From Arthrobacter sp. UNC362MFTsu5.1 (lineage in GTDB: Bacteria > Actinomycetota > Actinomycetes > Actinomycetales > Micrococcaceae), in the NCBI RefSeq assembly GCF_000685965.1, contig NZ_JMLE01000011.1, positions 98,644 through 162,643 of the forward strand: a DNA stretch of 64,000 bases, written 5' to 3'. Position numbers and translations under genes: made by a program. Under the pieces are notes generated by a model. It made no database searches. It was not told the DNA's origin and saw only the letters and a list, made by a program, of their open reading frames with translations. Positions 19,680 through 29,012 of this stretch are shown here, one piece after another. Every line of letters begins with the position of its first letter. Position 1 is the stretch's first letter.

Positions 19680-20696
19680 ATGACCACTTCCATGCAGGCG
19701 TCCCGCCGCACCCTCGGCTCCGCAGGACCCGCCACCGCCCCCATCGGACTGGGCCTCATGGGCATGTCCGACCTCTACGGACCCGCGGACGACGCCGAGA
19801 GCGTCGCCACGATTCAGGCCGCCCTCGACGCAGGCGTCACCCTGCTGGATACGGGCGACTTCTATGGCATGGGGCACAACGAGCTCCTGCTCCGCGATGC
19901 CATCCGCGGCCGGAGCCGCGAAGACGTGCAGATCAGCGTCAAGTTCGGCGTCCTGCGGGACGCGCGCGGCGGCTGGAACGGCGTCGACACCCGGCCGGCA
20001 GCCATCAAGAACTTCCTCGCCTACTCGCTGCGCCGCCTCGGTACCGACTACATCGACATCTACCGGCCCGCCCGCCTCGATCCCGCCGTCCCCGTCGAAG
20101 AAACGATGGGCGCGCTGGCCGAGCTCGTGAAACAGGGCCTCATCCGCCACATCGGGCTATCCGAGGTGGGGGCTGAAACGCTGCGGCGCGCGCACGCCGT
20201 GCACCCGGTCTCAGACCTGCAGATCGAATACTCACTGATTTCCCGCGGCCTCGAAAAAGACATCCTGCCCGCAGCCCGTGAACTGGGAATCGGAATCACC
20301 GCCTACGGCGTCCTGTCCCGCGGCCTCGTCTCCGGTCACTGGCCCGCCCAGGCCGAGGGCAACCGCCGGGACTTCCGCGCCCATCTCCCCCGGTTCTCCG
20401 GCGAAAACCTGCAGCGCAACCTCGAGCTCGTGGAGCGGCTGCGCCTTATTGCCGACAGCAAGGATGCCACCGTGGCCCAGGTGGCCATCGCCTGGGTGCT
20501 CTCGCGCGGCGAGGACATCGTTCCCCTGGTGGGCGCCCGCCGCCGCGACCGGCTGGCCGAGTCCCTCGGCGCCGCCGCGCTGACCCTCTCCGGCCAGGAT
20601 CTCGCCGACATCGAAGCGGCCGTTCCCGCGGACGCCGCAGCCGGCACCCGCTACGACGCAGGCCAGATGGCCATGCTCGACAGCGAGCGGAAGTGA
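19680..20696 (+). CDS. Aldo/keto reductase
   Basis: 338 residues, a TIM-barrel NADPH-dependent aldo/keto reductase. DTGDFYGMGHNELLL supplies the catalytic Asp and Tyr, and VKFG the Lys. The usual catalytic His in the Q-H-R-x-D position is replaced: the sequence reads IYRPARLDP, with Ala at the His position, so the tetrad is incomplete. GLSEVGAETLRRAH and the C-terminal NADP loop (VPLVGARRRDRL) are normal. The substrate is unknown. The ATG at 19680 lies 6 bases after a TATTCT hexamer. The stop overlaps the start of the TetR gene. Confidence 0.9.
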   Translation: MTTSMQASRRTLGSAGPATAPIGLGLMGMSDLYGPADDAESVATIQAALDAGVTLLDTGDFYGMGHNELLLRDAIRGRSREDVQISVKFGVLRDARGGWNGVDTRPAAIKNFLAYSLRRLGTDYIDIYRPARLDPAVPVEETMGALAELVKQGLIRHIGLSEVGAETLRRAHAVHPVSDLQIEYSLISRGLEKDILPAARELGIGITAYGVLSRGLVSGHWPAQAEGNRRDFRAHLPRFSGENLQRNLELVERLRLIADSKDATVAQVAIAWVLSRGEDIVPLVGARRRDRLAESLGAAALTLSGQDLADIEAAVPADAAAGTRYDAGQMAMLDSERK

Positions 20697-21286
20697 GCCC
20701 TGCCGCCGTCGTACTGACGGAAGAACGCATCCTGGACGCCGCCGAGGACGTCCTCCGCCGCTTCGGCCTGGCCAAGGCCACCGTGGTGGACGTTGCCAAG
20801 GTCCTCCGCGTGAGCCACGGCAGCGTCTACCGGCACTTCCCCACGAAAGTGGCCCTCCGGGACGCGGTGGCAAGGCGGTGGCTTGACCGGATCATCAAAC
20901 CCCTGGATCCGTCGCTGGACACCGCCGGCCCGGCTGCCGAGCGCCTCCTTCGCTGGCTTCAGCGGCTCGCGGCCATCAAACAGGGCATGGCCCTGGAAGA
21001 TCCTGAACTGTTCGCGACCTTCAGCCAGCTGACCGCAGAAGCCAGGGAAGTGGTGGCCGCCCACGTGGATCACCTCGCCGCGCAGCTGACCCAAATCATC
21101 GCGGACGGCATCGAAACCGGCGAGTTCGCCCGGACGGACGCGGTCACTGCCGGCCGCGCGGTCCTGTACGCCACCGCCCGCTTCCACCACCCGCTGCACG
21201 CCGCGGAGTGGGCGGATCCGGCGATCCACGACGATTTGACGGCGGTGTGGAAGCTGCTGGTGAACGGCCTGGGTACCAGCCCCTGA
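20693..21286 (+). CDS. TetR/AcrR-family regulator
   Basis: 197 residues. The N-terminal helix-turn-helix is ILDAAEDVLRRFGLAKATVVDVAKVLRVSHGSVYRHFPTKVALRDAV, canonical for TetR; the C-terminal half is the ligand-binding dimer domain. GTG start overlaps the aldo/keto reductase stop by 4 bases (GTGA), so it is translationally coupled. It probably represses its own operon through the CTGACA/TGTCAG palindrome. Confidence 0.92.
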   Translation: MSPAAVVLTEERILDAAEDVLRRFGLAKATVVDVAKVLRVSHGSVYRHFPTKVALRDAVARRWLDRIIKPLDPSLDTAGPAAERLLRWLQRLAAIKQGMALEDPELFATFSQLTAEAREVVAAHVDHLAAQLTQIIADGIETGEFARTDAVTAGRAVLYATARFHHPLHAAEWADPAIHDDLTAVWKLLVNGLGTSP

Positions 21287-21327
21287 CCCGGTCTGATCCG
21301 CTCCTGACCCGGGCCACCCGGCGTGAG

Positions 21328-21348
21328 ACAGACTTGTCTGTGTACCAT
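21328..21348 (+). promoter_or_regulatory. Promoter and TetR-type operator of the second TetR gene
   Basis: ACAGAC-TT-GTCTGT (21328-21341) is a perfect palindrome of the kind TetR repressors bind upstream of their own gene. TACCAT (21343-21348) lies 6 bases before the ATG at 21355, so the operator abuts the -10. Confidence 0.6.
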
Positions 21349-21354
21349 TGGCGT

Positions 21355-21966
21355 ATGACGACGCCAGCAGCCTCTGCACCGCAGGCTGCCCGAACTTCCG
21401 CCGGCCCCGCCAGGGAGAAGATCCTGGCCACCGCCTTCAGGCTGTTCTATGCGCACGGCCTGCGCGCCGCCGGCATTGACACCATCATCGCCGAGTCCGG
21501 GATCTCCAAGGCCACGTTCTACAAGTACTTTCCGGCGAAGGACGAACTGATCCTCACCTATCTGGACAGGGTCGACGCCATCTGGACCGGCCAGCTCCAC
21601 GCTGCCGCGGAGGCCGCAGGACCGGACCCGGCGGCGCAGCTCGTCGGGCTGTTCGATGCCCTCACCTCAGCCTGCCGCCGTGACGGCTACCGGGGCTGCG
21701 CCTTCATCAACGCTGCGGCCGAGTCGGCATCGGGGACTCCTGTTCACGAACGCACGGTTGCGCACAAGAGGGCTGTGCTGGCGTGGATGCAGGGGCTGGC
21801 TGCCGAGGCGGGCGCCGCGCGTCCGGACCGGCTCGCACGGAGCCTCTCCTTGATCCTCGACGGCGGCCTGGCCAGCGGCGTGCTGGACGGTGACCCGGAG
21901 GCCGCCGAGACGGCCCGGGATGCCGCCTCCCGCCTGATAGCTGCAAGCTTGGGCACCGCGGAGTAA
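21355..21966 (+). CDS. TetR/AcrR-family regulator
   Basis: 203 residues. The HTH is KILATAFRLFYAHGLRAAGIDTIIAESGISKATFYKYFPAKDELI; the C-terminal domain ends in a helical bundle. It is preceded by a palindrome directly on its promoter, so autorepression is likely. The start at 21355 follows a TACCAT hexamer by 6 bases. The DUF1684 gene lies 36 bases downstream and may be cotranscribed. Confidence 0.92.
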   Translation: MTTPAASAPQAARTSAGPAREKILATAFRLFYAHGLRAAGIDTIIAESGISKATFYKYFPAKDELILTYLDRVDAIWTGQLHAAAEAAGPDPAAQLVGLFDALTSACRRDGYRGCAFINAAAESASGTPVHERTVAHKRAVLAWMQGLAAEAGAARPDRLARSLSLILDGGLASGVLDGDPEAAETARDAASRLIAASLGTAE

Positions 21967-22002
21967 GGTTGCCGCGACGCCCGCGCCCGCTTTGGAGGAA
22001 CA

Positions 22003-22827
22003 ATGACCACTGCCCCTGACGCCCTCGTGGAACGCTGGAACCGGTTCCGCGCCAACCGCAACAAGGCTCTGGCCGGCGACTACGGCTGGTTGACGCTCAC
22101 GTCGTTCCAGTGGCTGGAAAGCCAGCCCGCCGCCGTCGACCTCGTCCCGGGACTCTGGTCAACGGACGGCACGACGGCGTTCCTCACCGCCGCGGCGGCG
22201 GACGGACTGACGCTGGTGGACTCCGGGCAGCCGGTAGACGGCACTATTTCCGCCGTGCTGGCGGACGAGGAGTCGCTGATGTGGGTGCAGTTCGGCGGCG
22301 ACGACGGCAAGCAGGTGGTGGTGGAACTGGCCATGCGGGCGGACAAGTACGCCATCCGCACCAGGGATTCGATGTCGCCGGTGTTTACCGAGTTCGACGG
22401 CGTGCCCACCTTTGAGTACCGCCCCGACCTGGTGGTCGAAGCACGTTTCCGCGCCTATCCGGAGCCCGTGGACGTCCCGATCGGCACCGCGAATCCGCTG
22501 GTGGACGGCGTGCACCGGACCGTGGGCGAACTGGTGTTCCGGCTGCCCGGCAAGGACCACGAGTTCCACCTGCAGGCCGAAGAAGAGAAGCTCGGCGCCC
22601 TGACCGTCACGTTCCACGATGAAACCAACGGGGACTCAACGGACGACTGGCGCAAGGTGTCCACTGCCAGACCCCGCCCGGACGGCTCCGTGGTCCTCGA
22701 CTTCAACCGCGCCATCAACTACCCGAGCGCCTTCACGCCCTTCGGGACCTGCCCCATGCCGGTGAAGAACAACAGCCTGGACTACCGGATCGAAGCCGGC
22801 GAGAAGGACCCGATGATCGCCGACTGA
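22003..22827 (+). CDS. DUF1684 family protein
   Basis: 274 residues, the typical DUF1684 length. Recognisable family stretches are GDYGWLTLTSFQWL near the N-terminus, DGVPTFEYRPD, and the C-terminal DFNRAINYPSAFTPFGTCPMP. No signal peptide or membrane segment, so it is cytoplasmic; the biochemical role is unknown. The ATG is supported by GGAGGAACA upstream. It may be regulated by the TetR protein encoded just before it. Confidence 0.88.
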   Translation: MTTAPDALVERWNRFRANRNKALAGDYGWLTLTSFQWLESQPAAVDLVPGLWSTDGTTAFLTAAAADGLTLVDSGQPVDGTISAVLADEESLMWVQFGGDDGKQVVVELAMRADKYAIRTRDSMSPVFTEFDGVPTFEYRPDLVVEARFRAYPEPVDVPIGTANPLVDGVHRTVGELVFRLPGKDHEFHLQAEEEKLGALTVTFHDETNGDSTDDWRKVSTARPRPDGSVVLDFNRAINYPSAFTPFGTCPMPVKNNSLDYRIEAGEKDPMIAD

Positions 22828-22838
22828 CCGGGAGGCAC

Positions 22839-24071
22839 CTAGACGATCGCGGAGACCCCGGTGACGGCGCGGCCCACGATCAGCGTGTTGATCTCGAACG
22901 ACCCCTCATAGGTGTAAATGGCCTCGGCGTCGGCGAAGATCTTGGCCATCCGGAAATCGGACACAATCCCGTTGCCGCCCAGGATGGACCGTCCCATGGC
23001 CACGGTTTCGCGCATCCGGGCGCTCGTGTAGGACTTCGCCAGCGCCACTTGAGCCATGTCCGCCTTGCCTTCCTGCTGCAGCTGGGCGATCCGGACCATC
23101 ATGCCCATGCTGGCCACGGCGTTTCCCAGCATGGTCACCAGCTGCTGCTGGATCAGCTGGAATTTGGCCAGCGGGCGGCCGAACTGCTGGCGTTCGACGG
23201 CGTGCTGCCGGGCGACGTCGAACGCCGCCAGCTGCTGGCCCACCGCCTGCCATGCCACCATGATCCGGGAGCCGCGGAGCAGTTCATTGGTGTCCTCGAA
23301 GCTTCCGATGCCGGCGAAGCGGTCTGCCTCCGCCACCCGCACATCCCGGAAAACGATGTCCGCGTTCTGCACCGTGCGCAGGGCGATCTTGTTCTCGATC
23401 CGGCTCCGGCTCACCCCGGGCAGCGCCGCGTCCACGATGAATCCCCGGATGGCGCCGTCGGCCTCGTCCCTAGCCCAGACGAGCATGTAGTCGCAGAACG
23501 TCCCGTTGCCGATCCAGCGTTTGGCTCCGTTGAGGATCCAGACGTCCCCGCCGCCGTCGGCAGCTCCCGTCGAGCCGGACACGCGGCGGGCCCGTGTTTC
23601 CATTCCGCCAGCCACGTCGGAGCCGTGGTCCGGCTCGGTCAGCGCGAAGGCGCCGGTGGTGCGGAGGTTGGCGGCGTCGTCGAGCAGGCGGGCTTTCTGC
23701 TCGTCGGAGCCGAATCCGTACAGCGACTCCACGAAGAGGTCATGGTGCACCAGGAAGAACGTGGCAATGGAGGTGTCCACCCGGGTGATCTCGGCAATCA
23801 CCAGGCCCGCGAACAGGTGGCTGTAGCCGCGCTGGGCCGGTGCGCTCAGTTCCAGGGCCGCCAGCTTGGGCAGGAGGTGGGCTGGAAATTCGGCGTTGTT
23901 CCACCACTCTGTGGCGAATGGCGCGATCTCGACCGCCAGGAATTCCCGCAGCTCCTGCAGTTTCAGCCGTTCCCGTTCGCTGAGCAGCGATTCGAACCCG
24001 AAGAAGTCGGCCGTAGGCAGTGAATCCAGCGCGTTCGCAGCCGGCACTCCCGGCATGGCTGCCGGCATCAT
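22839..24071 (-). CDS. Acyl-CoA dehydrogenase, glutaryl-CoA dehydrogenase-like
   Basis: 410 residues, full length for an acyl-CoA dehydrogenase. [14 protein letters not shown] is the FAD/substrate signature, and [18 protein letters not shown] and [18 protein letters not shown] mark the C-terminal helical domain; the Glu in YEGSFE sits where glutaryl-CoA dehydrogenases have the catalytic base. The enzyme would oxidise an acyl-CoA with electrons passing to ETF. The start overlaps the stop of the SDR gene by 4 bases, making a two-gene operon; together they could run two steps of beta-oxidation or branched-acid breakdown. Confidence 0.9.
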   Translation of the reverse strand: MMPAAMPGVPAANALDSLPTADFFGFESLLSERERLKLQELREFLAVEIAPFATEWWNNAEFPAHLLPKLAALELSAPAQRGYSHLFAGLVIAEITRVDTSIATFFLVHHDLFVESLYGFGSDEQKARLLDDAANLRTTGAFALTEPDHGSDVAGGMETRARRVSGSTGAADGGGDVWILNGAKRWIGNGTFCDYMLVWARDEADGAIRGFIVDAALPGVSRSRIENKIALRTVQNADIVFRDVRVAEADRFAGIGSFEDTNELLRGSRIMVAWQAVGQQLAAFDVARQHAVERQQFGRPLAKFQLIQQQLVTMLGNAVASMGMMVRIAQLQQEGKADMAQVALAKSYTSARMRETVAMGRSILGGNGIVSDFRMAKIFADAEAIYTYEGSFEINTLIVGRAVTGVSAIV

Positions 24072-24859
24072 TTCGGCCCCATCCGGATGGCGCCGTCGAG
24101 GCGGATGGTCTCGCCGTTGAGCATGGCGTTGTCCACGATGTGCGCGGCCAGGCTGGCGTATTCGGCCGGCCGGCCCAGCCGGGACGGATGCGGGACCTGC
24201 TTTCCCAGCGAATCCTGGGCGTCCTGCGGCAGTCCGGCCATCATGGGCGTTTCGAAGATGCCCGGCGCGATGGTGACCACGCGGATCAGGGAGCGGGCCA
24301 GTTCGCGGGCGATCGGCAGGGTCATCGCCGCCACGGCCCCCTTCGAAGCGGCGTAGGCGGGCTGGCCGATCTGGCCGTCGAATGCGGCCACGGAGGCGGT
24401 GTTGATGATGACGCCGCGCTCCGGTCCGCCAAGGTCGGTCGAGACGGGCTCGGTGGCGGCCATGGCAGCGGCCGCCAGGCGGATCACGTTGAAGGTGCCC
24501 ACCAGGTTGATCTGGATGACGCGGCTGAAGGTGTCCAGCGGCAGCACGCCGTCACGGCCCAGGACCTTCCCCGGTGTGGCGATGCCCGCGCAGTTCACCA
24601 CAATGCGCAGCGGCCCCAGCGCAACGGCGGCGTCGACGGCGGCCTGCACCTGGTCCTCGCTGGTGACGTCGGCCGGAACAAAAACAGCCGTTCCGGCCCC
24701 GCCGAGGCCGTTCAGCTCGGCTGCAAACTCCATGCCCCGCGAGGACGGCAGGTCCACCAGCACCACCGAGGCTCCGGCGTCGAACAGGCGCCGTGCCGTT
24801 GCGGCGCCCAGCCCGGAGGCCCCGCCCGTAATGAGCGCGACAGTACCTTTGATGTCCAT
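24068..24859 (-). CDS. Short-chain dehydrogenase/reductase, 3-hydroxyacyl-CoA dehydrogenase type
   Basis: 263 residues, classical [15 protein letters not shown] binds [11 protein letters not shown] is the NNAG-equivalent, and the catalytic residues are Ser in NTASVAAF and Tyr/Lys in YAASKGA. The overall pattern resembles type-II 3-hydroxyacyl-CoA dehydrogenases (HSD17B10 group), which suits the acyl-CoA dehydrogenase downstream. Its ribosome site is GGAGG just before the start. A palindrome at 24901-24918 lies 42 bases upstream. Confidence 0.9.
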   Translation of the reverse strand: MDIKGTVALITGGASGLGAATARRLFDAGASVVLVDLPSSRGMEFAAELNGLGGAGTAVFVPADVTSEDQVQAAVDAAVALGPLRIVVNCAGIATPGKVLGRDGVLPLDTFSRVIQINLVGTFNVIRLAAAAMAATEPVSTDLGGPERGVIINTASVAAFDGQIGQPAYAASKGAVAAMTLPIARELARSLIRVVTIAPGIFETPMMAGLPQDAQDSLGKQVPHPSRLGRPAEYASLAAHIVDNAMLNGETIRLDGAIRMGPK

Positions 24860-24900
24860 GCATCCTCCTTGATGTGGAACCGGAACCCCGGCGTAACGCT

Positions 24901-24918
24901 AGTTAATGAATGTTAACT
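24901..24918. promoter_or_regulatory. Candidate operator for the acyl-CoA dehydrogenase/SDR operon
   Basis: AGTTAA-TGAATG-TTAACT is a perfect 6-bp inverted repeat, AT-rich in a GC-rich background, 42 bases upstream of the SDR start. Such sites often bind TetR regulators of fatty-acid genes. No regulator gene adjoins the operon, so which protein binds is unknown. Confidence 0.45.
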
Positions 24919-25004
24919 GGAATGAAAGCAAACCGCACACCCGGCCGCCGCCCCGGACGCGCCCCGCGCGGTCATCCCGCCTGCGCCCCGATCGGACTCC
25001 GGGC

Positions 25005-25010
25005 TAGGCT
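25005..25010 (+). promoter_or_regulatory. -10 hexamer of the GH76 gene
   Basis: TAGGCT lies exactly 6 bases before the ATG at 25017, giving a leaderless transcript like several neighbours. Confidence 0.45.
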
Positions 25011-25016
25011 GGCACC

Positions 25017-26195
25017 ATGATCTCCCCGGACGACGCCACCACCGCGGACTGGTCTGCCCGCGCCGACGAGGCCGCCCGGTCCGTGACCAGGATGTTCGGG
25101 CAACGGCTGTTCTTCCTGCCCGGAACGCATATCGCGGCCATTGAACGCCCCTCCGGCGGGCTGAAGAACCTGAGGCGTCCCTGGCACTACTGGTGGCAGG
25201 CCCACTACGTGGACTGCCTGGTGGATGCCGGACGCCGGGAGCTGGCGAAAGGCGCACGGTTCGACGGCGGGAGCCGGCCCAGCGCCGGACGGCTGGCCTC
25301 CCGGCTGGTCACCGGCATCCGGCTGCGCAACTTCCTGACCGTGGTCAACAACTACTACGACGACATGGCCTGGCTCGCCCTATCCACCCTCCGGCTGGCG
25401 AAGCTCGCCGAACAGACACGCAAGCCCGGCGCCCGCCGCCACGCCCGGATCCGGAAAAGCCTCACGCTGCAGTTCGATTCCGCGTCCACGGATGACCTGG
25501 GCGGCGGCACCTTCTGGAGCACCAAGCGGGACTTCAAGAACACCCCTGCCACGGCGCCGGTGGCGCTCTACTACGCCCGCACGGGGAACACGGCCAAGGC
25601 GCAGGCCTTGGTGGACTGGCTTCACGCCAAACTGTTCGACCCCGCCCAGGGCATGTACCAGGACGGCCTGCGGATCGGCCCCGGCGGTGCGGTGGTGCTG
25701 GAAGCCGCCATCTACACGTACAACCAGGGACCCGTGCTGGGGGCGCTGCTGGAGCTCGGCGGCCAGCCGAACCTTGACCGGGCGGCCAGCCTGGTGGACG
25801 CCGTGTCCCGCAACCTGACCCGCCCCGCCCTCCTGGCCTCCGGCAAGACCGCCGCCGTGCTCCGCTGTGACGGAACGGGCGACGGCGGCCTGTTCACCGG
25901 AATCCTGGCGCGATACCTTGCGCTGGCGGCAGTGGACGGACGGCTGTCCGACCGGACGAGGGCCACCGCGGCAGCCCTGGTCATCGAAACCGCGCAGGCA
26001 CTCTGGGAGGGGCGCCGCACGGTGGGAACCGGGGAGCCACTGGCGCGCCACGGTGCGCACCTCGTGTTCCCGGTGTTTCCCGAGACGCCGGCGAGCGGCT
26101 CCTATCCGGCCGGTGCCGCCGTCGAACTTTCCACCCAGCTGCAGGCCTGGATGATCCTGGAAGCCGCCGCCGCCGTATGGGCCATCCAGAATTAA
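25017..26195 (+). CDS. Glycoside hydrolase family 76 protein
   Basis: 392 residues, an (alpha/alpha)6 barrel. VVNNYYDDMAWLAL carries the adjacent Asp115-Asp116 pair that is the catalytic nucleophile/acid pair of GH76 endo-alpha-1,6-mannanases; YTYNQGPVLGALLELG and DGTGDGGLFTGILARYLALAA are further barrel motifs. There is no signal peptide, so it should act in the cytoplasm, unlike secreted fungal or Bacteroides mannanases; several cytoplasmic GH76 proteins exist in actinobacteria. Leaderless start supported by TAGGCT upstream. It precedes the iron transporter but is separated by that operon's own promoter. Confidence 0.88.
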   Translation: MISPDDATTADWSARADEAARSVTRMFGQRLFFLPGTHIAAIERPSGGLKNLRRPWHYWWQAHYVDCLVDAGRRELAKGARFDGGSRPSAGRLASRLVTGIRLRNFLTVVNNYYDDMAWLALSTLRLAKLAEQTRKPGARRHARIRKSLTLQFDSASTDDLGGGTFWSTKRDFKNTPATAPVALYYARTGNTAKAQALVDWLHAKLFDPAQGMYQDGLRIGPGGAVVLEAAIYTYNQGPVLGALLELGGQPNLDRAASLVDAVSRNLTRPALLASGKTAAVLRCDGTGDGGLFTGILARYLALAAVDGRLSDRTRATAAALVIETAQALWEGRRTVGTGEPLARHGAHLVFPVFPETPASGSYPAGAAVELSTQLQAWMILEAAAAVWAIQN

Positions 26196-26219
26196 GTCAC
26201 GTAAAAGTTCCGTAATTGA

Positions 26220-26235
26220 TGTGATCCTGATCACT
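26220..26235. promoter_or_regulatory. Crp/GlxR-like site upstream of the iron transporter
   Basis: TGTGATCCTGATCACT matches the TGTGA-N6-TCACA layout of Crp-family sites except the last base, with an inner perfect palindrome GTGATC/GATCAC. It is 16 bases upstream of the iron operon -35, a position compatible with activation. Binding is inferred. Confidence 0.5.
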
Positions 26236-26250
26236 TAAGGCCGCTTCGAC

Positions 26251-26280
26251 TTGGTCTCTTAGGTTTGGCTAACCTACAGT
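26251..26280 (+). promoter_or_regulatory. Iron operon promoter with IdeR/DtxR box
   Basis: TTGGTC (26251-26256) and TACAGT (26275-26280) are 18 bases apart. The 19-bp box TTAGGTTTGGCTAACCTAC (26259-26277) fits the IdeR/DtxR consensus at 17 of 19 positions and fills the spacer, so iron-loaded repressor would block transcription. Confidence 0.85.
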
Positions 26281-26359
26281 TTTTGGCAGTGAGCATGCCC
26301 TAACTTCCCCCTCACGCGGACTCCGGTCCACCAAGACTTTTTTCCAGAAAGAAGCCCCC

Positions 26360-27415
26360 ATGAAGATCCGCACCAACGCGCTGGCGGGAATCGCACTCGC
26401 CGCCACCGCAGCCCTCGGCCTGGCCGCCTGCGGCTCCGGAAGCTCCACCCCCGCCGCCAGCACTGCGGCAGCGGACGGCAAGGCTGCCGGCGAAATCACC
26501 GTCTACAACGCCCAGCACGAAAGCCTCACCAAGGAATGGATCGACGCTTTCACGGCGGAGACCGGCGTCAAGGTCACCCTGCGCCAGGGCTCGGACACGG
26601 AAATGTCCAACCAGATCATCCAGGAAGGCGCAGCCTCCCCGGCCGACGTGTTCCTGACGGAAAACTCACCCGCAATGGCGCAGGTCGAGAACGCCGGACT
26701 GTTCGCTGACGTGGACAAGGCCACCATCGACCAGGTGCCTGCCGACTTCCGCCCCTCCACCGGCAAATGGACCGGCATTGCCGCGCGCTCCACGGTCCTG
26801 GTCTACGACAAGGCCAAGCTGAGCGAAGACAAGCTGCCCAAGTCCATGCTGGACCTGGCCAAGCCGGAGTGGAAGGGCAAGTGGGCCGCTTCACCGTCCG
26901 GCGCCGACTTCCAGGCCATCGTTTCCGCGCTGCTTGAGCTCAAGGGCGAAGCCGCAGCCGAGGAATGGCTCAAGGGAATGAAGGAAAACTTCAAGGCCTA
27001 CAAGGGCAACAGCACGGCCATGAAGGCCGTCAACGCCGGCGAAGTCGACGCCGCCCTGATCTACCACTACTACTACTACGGCGACCAGGCCAAGACCGGC
27101 GAGAACTCCAAGAACGTCACGCCGTACTACTTCAAGAACCAGGACCCGGGCGCTTTCGTCTCCGTGTCCGGCGGCGGCGTGCTGAAGTCCTCCAAGAATG
27201 CGGCGGCGGCCCAGTCCTTCCTGAAATTCATCACGGGCAAGAAGGGCCAGGAGGTCCTGCAGAAGGGCACTTCCTTCGAGTACGCCATTGCCTCCGATGT
27301 CCCGGCCAACGACAAGCTGGTTCCGCTGACGGAACTGCAGGCGCCCACCGTTGACCCGGCCAAGCTCAATTCCGAAAAGGTTACCGAGCTGATGACCAAG
27401 GCAGGACTCCTGTAA
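26360..27415 (+). CDS. Iron(III) ABC transporter substrate-binding lipoprotein
   Basis: 351 residues. A signal peptide ending in the lipobox LAAC predicts a lipid-anchored receptor. The fold is the FbpA/AfuA group: EITVYNAQHESLTKEWIDAF at the start, and the tyrosine-rich IYHYYYYGDQ at the position of the iron-coordinating tyrosines. It delivers ferric iron to the permease encoded next. It is the first gene of a three-gene operon behind an IdeR/DtxR box, so expression should rise in iron starvation. Confidence 0.93.
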   Translation: MKIRTNALAGIALAATAALGLAACGSGSSTPAASTAAADGKAAGEITVYNAQHESLTKEWIDAFTAETGVKVTLRQGSDTEMSNQIIQEGAASPADVFLTENSPAMAQVENAGLFADVDKATIDQVPADFRPSTGKWTGIAARSTVLVYDKAKLSEDKLPKSMLDLAKPEWKGKWAASPSGADFQAIVSALLELKGEAAAEEWLKGMKENFKAYKGNSTAMKAVNAGEVDAALIYHYYYYGDQAKTGENSKNVTPYYFKNQDPGAFVSVSGGGVLKSSKNAAAAQSFLKFITGKKGQEVLQKGTSFEYAIASDVPANDKLVPLTELQAPTVDPAKLNSEKVTELMTKAGLL

Positions 27416-27419
27416 ATCA

Positions 27420-29012
27420 GTGCCAACTGACCTAGCGGCACCGGACACTTCCGGAAGCACGACGACGGCGGGCAGGGGCAAGCGCCCCCGCCCGCCTTTC
27501 GGCGTTTCCGCAGTATCCGTCATCGCCGTCCTCATTGCCCTGTTTTCACTGATCCCGCTGGGGTACGTCATCGTGATGACGGCCGCCACGGGGTGGGACA
27601 CCGCCGTCGCGCTCATCTTCCGGGAGCGCGTCGGGGAGCTACTCCTCAACACTGTGCTGCTGATGGCCATCACCGTGCCGCTCTGCGTGGTCCTTGGCGT
27701 GGGCGGAGCCTGGCTGGTGGAACGCACCACGCTGCGCGGCCACAAATGGTGGGCCGTCCTGCTGGCCGCGCCGCTGGCCATCCCGGCCTTCGTCAACAGC
27801 TATGCCTGGGTTTCCGCCGTGCCGTCCCTGGGCGGGCTCTGGTCCGGCGTCCTGATCGCCACGTTGTCCTACTTCCCGCTGGTGTATATCCCGGCCGCGG
27901 CCACACTGAGCCGGCTTGACCCCGCGATCGAGCAGTCCGCGGCGTCGCTGGGCCTGGGCGCGTGGCGCACCTTCTTCCGGGTGGTCCTCCCCCAACTCCG
28001 CATCGCCATGACCGGCGGGGCGCTGCTGGTGTCGCTGCACCTGCTGGCCGAATACGGCGCATTCGCGATGATCCGCTTCGACACCTTCACCACCGCGATC
28101 ATGGTGCAGTACCAGTCCACCTTCAACGGCACCGCCGGGAACATGCTGGCCAGCGTCCTGGTGTTCTTCTGCCTGATCCTGCTCCTGGTTGAGGTGCGAA
28201 GCCGCGGCACCGCACGCTACGCCCGGGTGGGTTCGGGCGCACAGGCCAGGGCGCTGCGCCTGCCGCTGCACGCCTACCAGGTTCCGGCGCAGCTCTTCCT
28301 GACCGGCCTCACCGCCCTGGCGTTCGGCCTTCCGCTGATGTTCGTGCTGCGCTGGATCTTCGCCGGCGGGGCAGACATCTGGGTGGCAGACGAATTCCTT
28401 CCCGCCCTGCTGCAGACCATGGGATACGGCCTGACCGGTGCCCTGGCAACCACCGTGGTGGCCTTCCCCATGGCCTACCTGGCCGTGCGGCACCCCAGCT
28501 GGTTCAGCAAGGCGCTGGAACTGTCCAACTACATCACCAGTTCCATGCCGGGCATCGTGGTGGGCCTGGCCTTCGTGACCGTCAGCATCAGGGTCGCGCC
28601 CGGCTTCTACCAGACCACGGTGCTGCTGATTGCGGCCTATGTACTGCTGTTCCTGCCGCGGGCACTGGTGAACATCCGGGCCGGGCTGGCCCAGGCGCCC
28701 AAGGAACTCGACGAAGCCGCCCAGGCGCTGGGCAAGCCGCCGCTGGTGTCCTTCATCCGCGTCACGCTGCGGCTCACTGCGCCCGCAGCGGCGGGCGGCG
28801 CGGCGCTTGTGTTCCTGGCCATCGTCAACGAACTCACCGCCACCCTGCTGCTTTCGCCCAACGGCACACGCACCCTTGCCACCGAATTCTGGAGCAAGAG
28901 CAGCGAGATCGACTACGCCGGCGCGGCGCCGTATGCGCTGTTGATGATCCTCATCTCCGCCCCCATGACCTACCTCCTTTTCCAGCAGTCCAAGAAAGTG
29001 GCCGGACAGTGA
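27420..29012 (+). CDS. Iron(III) ABC transporter permease (fused two-domain)
   Basis: 530 residues with about 12 membrane helices, formed of two homologous BPD-transport domains as in FbpB. EAA-type loops that touch the ATPase are AAASLGLGAWRTFFRVVLPQ in the first half and EAAQALGKPPLVSFIRVTL in the second. GTG start, 4 bases after the preceding stop. The end overlaps the ATPase gene by 4 bases. Confidence 0.93.
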   Translation: MPTDLAAPDTSGSTTTAGRGKRPRPPFGVSAVSVIAVLIALFSLIPLGYVIVMTAATGWDTAVALIFRERVGELLLNTVLLMAITVPLCVVLGVGGAWLVERTTLRGHKWWAVLLAAPLAIPAFVNSYAWVSAVPSLGGLWSGVLIATLSYFPLVYIPAAATLSRLDPAIEQSAASLGLGAWRTFFRVVLPQLRIAMTGGALLVSLHLLAEYGAFAMIRFDTFTTAIMVQYQSTFNGTAGNMLASVLVFFCLILLLVEVRSRGTARYARVGSGAQARALRLPLHAYQVPAQLFLTGLTALAFGLPLMFVLRWIFAGGADIWVADEFLPALLQTMGYGLTGALATTVVAFPMAYLAVRHPSWFSKALELSNYITSSMPGIVVGLAFVTVSIRVAPGFYQTTVLLIAAYVLLFLPRALVNIRAGLAQAPKELDEAAQALGKPPLVSFIRVTLRLTAPAAAGGAALVFLAIVNELTATLLLSPNGTRTLATEFWSKSSEIDYAGAAPYALLMILISAPMTYLLFQQSKKVAGQ

